Shown: piece after piece, positions 58,130-64,000 of the stretch | Layout: each line of letters opens with the position of its first letter | How positions within the stretch are numbered: the first letter of the stretch is position 1 | Origin: Oscillospiraceae bacterium Marseille-Q3528 | GTDB lineage: Bacteria; Bacillota; Clostridia; Lachnospirales; Lachnospiraceae | Assembly (NCBI GenBank): GCA_018223385.1 | Contig: JAGTTR010000010.1 | Location: forward strand, 1 to 64,000 | DNA: 64,000 bases | Reading direction: 5' to 3' | Program-made: the position numbers and the translations under genes | The notes under the pieces: model-generated | Told to the model about the DNA's origin: nothing | The model's database searches: none | What the model saw: only the letters and a program-made list of their open reading frames with translations

Positions 58130-58337
58130 TGCATCGAGAGAATTGCAAAAAGATTGAAAACAATTCTTCTACCTGTTCACGAAGCTCGTCAAAATTATTT
58201 ACCCCTGCCACTGCCACATCAATGTCACTGCGTTCCCGCGCCGTACCTTTGGCTCTGGAACCATATAAAATCACTTCTTTTGCGCCAAAATTTCTGCAAA
58301 GCCTTGCAGTTTCCCGGATAACCTCATCAGCTTTCAT
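58107..58337 (-). pseudogene. MntA-type minimal nucleotidyltransferase, C-terminally lost
   Basis: 76 residues where about 100 are usual. GSRAKGTARERSDIDVAV holds the GS...DxD catalytic motif. After VEEL the sequence (FSIFLQFSRCIGGGKAA) is no longer family-like, because the frame has run into the start of the HepT-type gene. A deletion appears to have removed the C-terminus of this gene together with the start of the next. The nucleotidyltransferase site is intact but the fold is incomplete. Confidence 0.7.
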
Positions 58338-58382
58338 GCCTGTTCCCTGCCCTTTTCTTCATCGTAACATTTTTCTCAATTC

Positions 58383-59462
58383 CTATCTTCCATTATTGAG
58401 CATTTCTTTCAGCTCGTATACTCTTTCTTTCGTAAGTTCAGCGGCCTCATCATATTCCAGCATAGGCTGCAGAGAACCACCTGCCGCTTCTGCTCCAACT
58501 TCTTCCACAGCCTGTTCCTTGCGGCTGATCCACGTCCGCTCTTCGGCTCTTAAAGATTCTTTTTCTTCTTCCGGAAGAAGGGTCATGAGAATCTTCCATT
58601 CCTCATTCAGGGCATTATCCCACAGCCGAAACCGATTCCGGGCATTTTCTGTCATGTCGCCCTGGGTCTCAAGGTTCTGCAATTCATCCAGATAGTATTG
58701 CTCTGTCTCCTCACAGGAAGTAAGATGGTTCAGCCATTGGTCCACCTGGTTGTAGCTATAGAAAGCCTCTTCTTCCGCCGGATTGTAGAGACATACAAAA
58801 TCAAGCTCATCCACCGGATTCCAGTTTTCATCCACCATTGCTTGAGAAACCCAGCTGAGACAATCTTCAGACAGTTTTTCGCGCCTGGTTCCCGGCAGAT
58901 AAAAGGTAAGCGTGCCCGCCTGATCCAGCCCGTAGGCCTCTGAATAAATATAACGGATACCATCCTCATAAGCTTCTTCCCCCACTGGATCTGCATAGGA
59001 AATCGTCAACAGATCTGCCGTGTACGTGAGATCATCTACTTTGGTGAGTGACCCAAGCTGCCCGCTGAATTTACAGTAATACATAGTGCCGTTGGGATAT
59101 CCCTCTCCGGTATCATTATCAGAATCTGTATAAAGCCCCTGGAAAGATCCGTCTGCATCAATGGTCAGCGTGGTACCCCAAGCGCCGGCGCCGCTGGCGA
59201 AAAGAAACTCCGTTTCCGACAGATCCGCATAAGAAAAATCTGTCTTCACAGCAGTTTCATCGGAGGCTCCATCCGGTGTTTCTTCATCTGTATTTTTACC
59301 CTGTGCTTCTGTTTCCATGTCCGCGTCCACATCTGCGTCTGTTTCTGTATGGGTGCCGCCATTGCTGGCAGTATTCGTATCCTCCGTGCCTGAAGTGGTA
59401 CGCTGGCAGCCCATCAGCAGCATGCCTGCCATGAGCAGTGACAAATAGATTCCCTTTTTCAT
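58383..59462 (-). CDS. lipoprotein with LprI/DUF1311-like domain
   Basis: 359 residues. Lipoprotein signal (LLMAGMLLMGC), a long acidic Thr/Asp/Glu linker (about 22-75), an unassigned middle domain (TEFLFASGAGAWGTTLTIDADGSFQG), and a C-terminal lysozyme-inhibitor LprI-type domain (LRAEERTWISRKEQAVEEV). Surface protein, possibly protecting against lytic enzymes by family analogy. Confidence 0.82.
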   Translation of the reverse strand: MKKGIYLSLLMAGMLLMGCQRTTSGTEDTNTASNGGTHTETDADVDADMETEAQGKNTDEETPDGASDETAVKTDFSYADLSETEFLFASGAGAWGTTLTIDADGSFQGLYTDSDNDTGEGYPNGTMYYCKFSGQLGSLTKVDDLTYTADLLTISYADPVGEEAYEDGIRYIYSEAYGLDQAGTLTFYLPGTRREKLSEDCLSWVSQAMVDENWNPVDELDFVCLYNPAEEEAFYSYNQVDQWLNHLTSCEETEQYYLDELQNLETQGDMTENARNRFRLWDNALNEEWKILMTLLPEEEKESLRAEERTWISRKEQAVEEVGAEAAGGSLQPMLEYDEAAELTKERVYELKEMLNNGR

Positions 59463-59494
59463 ACCCGTTTCTCCTTCTGTTTATATGAGACAGT

Positions 59495-60406
59495 TTAAAA
59501 CAAATCCAGCGTATTGTCCAGATAAATGGCCTCTCTTACGCGCAGCTGATATTCCGGCTTTGTCATATAATAGAGTAAAAATTCCAGGATCAGGGCACTT
59601 CCCAGGCTGCGCCCCTCGATCTTAAAATGAGAGAATCCCAACGGTACATAAATACTTTGTATATCTTCGATGCTGATAAAGCCGGGATTTTCCATAGCCA
59701 CAGAAAAGCGATACCCGCTGCCCGCTCCCGGTGCCTGACAATGATGCACCGGCCCGGCCTTTCCCAGCTGCTGACGGCTTACCGCCTCATAGCAACGCTT
59801 CCGCTCCTGACAGCCAAACCAGCAGCATTCGTTGCACAGGAATTCTACTTTCTCTTTCTGTTCCTTCGACAGGGCTTTCAGCTGATCGAGGGCTTTGTTC
59901 AGGCGAAAATCCGGCACCACATACCGAAACTCCGGCCTGTCAATTTCCTGTACCAGTCGGGGAAAATCCGTCAGCACCTTGGTGGTGGATGAGACGAAAT
60001 AAAGCCCGGGATAGTTGTTTTTCAGGTAATCCAGCAGAAGGTCGGAATGCACGATCACGCCATTTGGAACATTTCCCGCCTGTGCAAACAGGGTACAGAG
60101 CCGGTTGCATTGTTTATCCTCCAGGTGTTTTTCCCTAAGCAGAGAATTGCTGAAGGTGAGCCGGGCAGAGATGCCATATTCCTTCGTAAGCGCCAGCACC
60201 TCCCGGGCATCCCCATCTCCAAAACCGACGCGGCCGCCGCCCCAGAGGCAGTCCACCGGGGCGCCATAAATGGAACCAATATCGCACCAGTCATAAAAGT
60301 ATTCCCGATGTTCCCGGAACAGGGGTAAAAACAGCCGGTACAGCTCATAAAATTCAAACAGCCCCGGCAAATGATACCATACCTTCGTCTTATTTCCACT
60401 GGTCAT
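59495..60406 (-). CDS. U32-peptidase/UbiV-like Cys-rich protein
   Basis: 303 residues. Barrel-like N-terminal part (GAPVDCLWGGGRVGFGDGDAREV; YFVSSTTKVLTDF) and a cysteine cluster FLCNECCWFGCQERKRCY that suggests an Fe-S site as in U32-type UbiU/UbiV proteins. The start at 60406 is preferred over an upstream frame extension because GGGGAGGAG lies 8 nt before it. Substrate unknown; family assignment is tentative. Confidence 0.6.
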   Translation of the reverse strand: MTSGNKTKVWYHLPGLFEFYELYRLFLPLFREHREYFYDWCDIGSIYGAPVDCLWGGGRVGFGDGDAREVLALTKEYGISARLTFSNSLLREKHLEDKQCNRLCTLFAQAGNVPNGVIVHSDLLLDYLKNNYPGLYFVSSTTKVLTDFPRLVQEIDRPEFRYVVPDFRLNKALDQLKALSKEQKEKVEFLCNECCWFGCQERKRCYEAVSRQQLGKAGPVHHCQAPGAGSGYRFSVAMENPGFISIEDIQSIYVPLGFSHFKIEGRSLGSALILEFLLYYMTKPEYQLRVREAIYLDNTLDLF

Positions 60407-60536
60407 AACCGATGCTCCTCCCCATTTTCGCCGTTTCTCATGTTTTCCGCGCAAATAATTTTCTGTCATATAAGAAAAGCCCCACACCTCTCCTTTCCCG
60501 GATGCTGGCATGAGACTTTTCGTCAGAAATACTTCT

Positions 60537-60944
60537 TTATTCTTCGCTCTTTTCTTCGGTTCCGGCCTGTGCGGCTTTCAACACTTCCTCATCGGACATC
60601 ATGTCTTTCTTGCCGGCAGCGAACCGGTCAACGAAATCCGGCACCATGTCCAGGATCTTGGTCACGGAATCCTGATTCTTGATGTTCACCAGCTTGGTGT
60701 GCCCGTCCTTGATGACAAGGATGGCACTGGGGGTGATCTTGCCGCCCATACCGCCGCCACTGTTGTTCTTCTTATCTGCACTGGAAGTGCCGGCACCCAC
60801 ACCGAAGGTCACGTCAACCAGCGGTAAAATGATCGTGTCTCCCACCGTAATCGCATCTCCCACCACTGTCTTGGATGTCAGAAAGCCATCCATTCCCCGG
60901 AATAAGGATTCCAGTGAGGTCTTAAAATTGTTGTCTGCCGACAT
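60537..60944 (-). CDS. gerW: GerW/YtfJ sporulation protein
   Basis: 135 residues of the YtfJ family (SLESLFRGMDGFLTSKTVVGDAI, VTFGVGAGT, central Gly-rich loop). Linked to spore germination in Bacillus. Follows the DUF2953 gene on the same strand by 32 nt, as in ytfI-ytfJ. Confidence 0.93.
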   Translation of the reverse strand: MSADNNFKTSLESLFRGMDGFLTSKTVVGDAITVGDTIILPLVDVTFGVGAGTSSADKKNNSGGGMGGKITPSAILVIKDGHTKLVNIKNQDSVTKILDMVPDFVDRFAAGKKDMMSDEEVLKAAQAGTEEKSEE

Positions 60945-60976
60945 GCTATCTTCCTCCTTACGTTCATGGTATCTTC

Positions 60977-62140
60977 TCAGCGGTTTCTGACTCTTCGGAT
61001 CAGGCCGCGCACATTGGCATCTGTGATGATCTGCAGACCATAGAAAAGCATGGCTGCCAGACGGATCCTTCCCCGCAGGGAAACCTTTCCCTGAAAAACG
61101 GCGTTGTCAAAATCCGGCTGGATCTGCACCCGGAACCGATGCACCGGGCATGCCATACAGTACAGGCCGTAAAGCTGGCCGGTCAGCGCCGGATCGCCGG
61201 TACCTGCGGTAAACTGTCCCCGGAGTTTTCGCGGAGCCGCATGACGCACCATCCTGAACAGCTGCCGTTTGCATTTGTCAAGGGCTGCCCGGGTCTCCTC
61301 CTGCCGGAGAAATTCCATCAATTCCCGGACACGCGCTCTCTTATGGCATATTTTAACATAAATTCTTCGAATTGTATATCCAAGTTTCTGAAAGAACCCC
61401 CTGATCTTCCGCGCAACCACAAAGGGAAGCCGGATCAGCAGCCAAACCAGATGCCAGATCGTCAGGACAAGCTTTTTTATCAGACGGAAAAATTCTTTGT
61501 TTTCCTGCTCCTCATTACCGTAGTCTGCCCCTGCAGGCCGTTTCTCATGCAATCGCGCCTGATGCTCCATCCCCAACGATTCGTGCGCATCCCGGTCTCC
61601 CGACGATGCCGTCTGCAGCTCTTCCGGCAGCAGATCCATGCGCTGTCCCTGTTCTTCCAGCAGTTCCCGTTCCAACTCGGTTTCCAGTCTTGCCCGTTCC
61701 GCCTGCTCCGACGTCAGCCCCTGCGTGACATCTTCCTGTGCCGCGATACGCTTTCCGTCAGCAGTGCCGATTTTCTCTTTATCCGCCTGCCAGTTGTCCT
61801 CCTTCGTGACATTCCCGCTTCCGTCACGGGTTCCCTGTTTTTTTCGTCCCTGCCGCTGATCACCCTTGTCCTTCGACGGATACAGGGTGATCAGCGGCAG
61901 CCAGAACAGCTTTAAACGCACCCGCGGTTTTCCGTCCCGGTAATCGGCGGTAATGCCAAAGGCCCGCAGCAGCCAGTCCGCCTGGATGCGCCCTGTGATG
62001 CCTTCCTCCCCGGAAACCAGCCGCATCCGGTAGCGCAGGGGAACAAATAGCACCAGCAGAAGGAGCAGCAGCAGAAGGCCGATGATCCCGCCCAGGATCA
62101 GGGCGATCCATTTCAATATGAGCAATAAAATGTGCAGCAT
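60977..62140 (-). CDS. DUF2953 membrane protein (YtfI-like)
   Basis: 387 residues. One strongly hydrophobic N-terminal helix (LLLILKWIALILGGIIGLLLLLL), a conserved strand-rich stretch (RYRMRLVSGEEGITGRIQADWLLR), a long charged low-complexity insert (about 100-200), and a C-terminal DUF2953 domain. The start 62140 has GGAG 7 nt upstream. Partner of GerW by neighbourhood. Confidence 0.85.
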   Translation of the reverse strand: MLHILLLILKWIALILGGIIGLLLLLLLLVLFVPLRYRMRLVSGEEGITGRIQADWLLRAFGITADYRDGKPRVRLKLFWLPLITLYPSKDKGDQRQGRKKQGTRDGSGNVTKEDNWQADKEKIGTADGKRIAAQEDVTQGLTSEQAERARLETELERELLEEQGQRMDLLPEELQTASSGDRDAHESLGMEHQARLHEKRPAGADYGNEEQENKEFFRLIKKLVLTIWHLVWLLIRLPFVVARKIRGFFQKLGYTIRRIYVKICHKRARVRELMEFLRQEETRAALDKCKRQLFRMVRHAAPRKLRGQFTAGTGDPALTGQLYGLYCMACPVHRFRVQIQPDFDNAVFQGKVSLRGRIRLAAMLFYGLQIITDANVRGLIRRVRNR

Positions 62141-62144
62141 TGCC

Positions 62145-62468
62145 TCACTCCTGCCTGTTCTCCAAATATTTCCGGATATCCGGGGTACCGGTGGCCGCCA
62201 GGGCATCCGCCAGCATGTCCTGCACCCGGTCAAGGGCATCCTCGTAGCTGCCCGCCACCCCGACGATCATGGGAAGACGCCGCCGGATCACCCGCTGCTT
62301 TAGCTCAGCCGCCGATACAATGTCCAGCTGCATGCCGGGACTGGTGCTTATGGTCACCAGATAAAGGCGAAAGCTTCCGGCCCCGTGCTCCAGTCGCCAG
62401 CGGATACGGTTGATTTTCTTTTCCATTCCCGCATCCATATAGAGCGGATCCCGCCATGTCAGTCCCAT
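62145..62468 (-). CDS. hypothetical protein, 107 residues
   Basis: Soluble, no signal or membrane segment. Motif-like segment INRIRWRLEHGAGSFRLYLVTIS, C-terminal helix with EDALDRVQDMLADALAATG. AGGAG precedes the ATG. It ends 4 nt before the DUF2953 gene start and reads the same way, so it belongs to the same operon. No family recognised. Confidence 0.65.
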   Translation of the reverse strand: MGLTWRDPLYMDAGMEKKINRIRWRLEHGAGSFRLYLVTISTSPGMQLDIVSAAELKQRVIRRRLPMIVGVAGSYEDALDRVQDMLADALAATGTPDIRKYLENRQE

Positions 62469-62498
62469 CCCTGATGCTCCTCCCGATCATGATATTGA

Positions 62499-64000
62499 TT
62501 ATCTGTTCATTCGCGCTTCCAGCGCTTCCACCACGGTTTTCAGTACTTTGATCCGCGCATAATATTTGGAATCTGCTTCCACAATGGTCCATGGTGCATA
62601 GGTGGTGGAGGTACGGATCAGCATCTCATCCACCGCTTTCTCATAAGCATCCCACTTGGCGCGGTTCCGCCAGTCCTCATCCGTGATCTTCCAGCGCTTC
62701 TCCGGTGTGTTCATGCGCTCGTTAAACCGCCGCTCCTGCTCATCCTTGTCGATCTGCAGCCAGAATTTCAGCACGATGGCACCGGCATTCACCCAGGTGG
62801 CCTCACTGTCATTGATCTCTTTGTAAGCCCGCTTCCACTCCTGCTCGCTGCAGAAGCCCTCGATCCGTTCCACCATGACACGGCCATACCAGGTACGGTC
62901 AAAGATCGCCACATGGCCGCCCTTGGGCAGATTTTTCCAGAAGCGCCACAGATAATGGTGAGCCTTCTCGATATCGTTGGGGGACGCCGTCGGATGCACC
63001 TCGTAGCCCCGGGGATCCATGGCCTGGGTCAGGCGCTTGATGGCGCCGCCTTTTCCGGCCGCATCCCAGCCCTCGAAGGCCAGGATCACCGGGATCCTCG
63101 TCCGGTAAAGCTCGCTGTGCAGAAGCGCCAGCCGGTGCTGCAGATCTTTTAACTGCTCCTGGTACTCCTTTTTATCCATGGTTTTCGTCAGATCCACAGA
63201 TGCCAGACGGGAAGACCGCAGGGAAGTCTCACAAGCAGGTGCCTCATCGGTGTGCTCTTTTTTCACGGATTCTGCTCCGGCATCCTCTGCTGCGTCCGCA
63301 GTCACCCGGTGCTTATCATCCGCGCTTTCCGCCTCTTTCTCTTCCTGCGCTGCTTTCTTCGCCTCCAACGCCTCTTCCAGCCGCCGGACAGCCTCTGTCA
63401 GGATCTTGATCGCCGCAAACCGACGGTCATTGGCCTCCACAAGGAACCAGGGTGCATAGTCCGTGTCGGTCTTTTCCAGCATTTCCTCATTCATCCGCAG
63501 GAACTTCCGGTATTCCCTGTTGCGCTTCTGATCCCCCTTCGTCACCCGCCAGGCGGTCTGGGAATTGTCCAGCAGTTTTTCAAACCGCTTCTTCTGCTCT
63601 TCCTTCGTGATGGCCAGGAAAAATTTGACGATCACTGTGCCATCCTCGCTGAGCTGCCGCTCAAAGGCGTTGATCTCCTCGTAGGCGTGGGGAAGCTCTT
63701 CCTCTTTCGTCAGTCCGTCAAAACGATCTGTCAGCACCCGCTCATCCCAGCTGTGATCAAAAACCGCGATCCGCCCCCGCTGCGGCGTCTTTGTCCAGAA
63801 CCGCCACAGATATGGGCGAAGAGCCTCTTCCTCCGTCGGTTTTCCCGGCGCATATACCTGAAAGCCCCGGGGATCCAGCCCGTAGATCAGCTCATTGATC
63901 TGAGTGCCCTTTCCCGAAGCGCCGAAGCCCTCAAACACGAACATCACCGGGATGCCCGCATCCTTGCACGCCCGCTGCAGTTCACCCAGCCGCATACTTA
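62499..64000 (-). CDS. pap: polyphosphate:AMP phosphotransferase (tandem PPK2), 5' end beyond window
   Basis: At least 498 residues with two PPK2 kinase domains: Walker A-type FEGFGASGKGTQIN in the first and FEGWDAAGKGGAIK in the second, each with the partner Asp motif (FDHSWDERV, FDRTWYGRV). A charged low-complexity linker of about 70 residues (near 205-275) joins them. Such class II PPK2 enzymes use polyphosphate to convert AMP to ADP. An ATG occurs at 63995, but related proteins have more N-terminal sequence and the frame stays open to the window edge, so the true start is probably outside. Confidence 0.9.
   Translation of the reverse strand, partial: SMRLGELQRACKDAGIPVMFVFEGFGASGKGTQINELIYGLDPRGFQVYAPGKPTEEEALRPYLWRFWTKTPQRGRIAVFDHSWDERVLTDRFDGLTKEEELPHAYEEINAFERQLSEDGTVIVKFFLAITKEEQKKRFEKLLDNSQTAWRVTKGDQKRNREYRKFLRMNEEMLEKTDTDYAPWFLVEANDRRFAAIKILTEAVRRLEEALEAKKAAQEEKEAESADDKHRVTADAAEDAGAESVKKEHTDEAPACETSLRSSRLASVDLTKTMDKKEYQEQLKDLQHRLALLHSELYRTRIPVILAFEGWDAAGKGGAIKRLTQAMDPRGYEVHPTASPNDIEKAHHYLWRFWKNLPKGGHVAIFDRTWYGRVMVERIEGFCSEQEWKRAYKEINDSEATWVNAGAIVLKFWLQIDKDEQERRFNERMNTPEKRWKITDEDWRNRAKWDAYEKAVDEMLIRTSTTYAPWTIVEADSKYYARIKVLKTVVEALEARMNR

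Overview
The window looks like chromosomal DNA of an endospore-forming member of the Lachnospiraceae (Clostridia). The evidence is a moderately GC-rich Firmicute gene set with AGGAGG ribosome binding sites, a small acid-soluble spore protein, GerW/YtfJ with a DUF2953 partner, YlbJ, a HisZ-dependent short HisG, RecU, LexA beside a YneA-like LysM protein, and the rpmB / yloU-yloV-recG arrangement. No rRNA, tRNA or CRISPR array was seen.

Layout. 1-1.6 kb: SOS locus, a YneA-like LysM protein and lexA reading apart from a shared promoter/operator region, with two further palindromes at the left edge. 1.7-2.6 kb: AraC regulator. 2.7-5.6 kb: an AT-rich decayed mobile element bounded by 20-bp inverted repeats, holding a GH3 glycosidase and the 3' part of a large serine recombinase. 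5.9-7.1 kb: a frameshifted EamA transporter and a PadR regulator. 7.3-15.6 kb (minus strand): radical SAM protein, DUF2344, RNase G, rplU-prp-rpmA, obgE, yhbY, nadD, yqeK, rsfS, a classic ribosome-biogenesis cluster. 15.7-19.6 kb: small envelope genes (PAP2 phosphatase, truncated DUF368, small export-family protein) and an orphan amino-acid binding lipoprotein. 19.6-24.7 kb: hisZ-hisG-hisD-hisB-hisIE from a strong promoter. 24.8-35.8 kb: recU, RNA modification genes, an SDR, a YgiQ radical SAM protein, a RelQ-like synthetase, an M23 peptidase and leuS. 36-38.9 kb: a three-gene ABC importer of the TrpXYZ type. 39-43.7 kb: an unknown membrane protein and the ylbJ / coaD / rsmD neighbourhood. 43.9-50.4 kb: an SASP gene, then the F1Fo ATP synthase operon (atpB-E-F-HA-G-D-C), in which delta and alpha are one reading frame. 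50.5-56 kb: LysR regulator, recG, a FakA/YloV-like protein, Asp23 and rpmB. 56-64 kb: a 45-residue membrane protein, an Rpn-type nuclease, a damaged MntA/HepT pair, an LprI-like lipoprotein, a U32-like protein, gerW-DUF2953 and a tandem PPK2 polyphosphate:AMP phosphotransferase that runs off the right edge.

Most of the window is core housekeeping DNA, almost all on the minus strand in tightly overlapping operons. The points of real interest are the delta-alpha ATP synthase fusion, the HisA/F-like domain on HisIE, the decayed element at 2.7-5.6 kb, the doubly deleted DUF368 gene, the collapsed toxin-antitoxin pair, a dispersed 20-nt repeat placed just after gene ends, and LexA-like palindromes with altered spacing. 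I did not find a clearly new multi-gene system.
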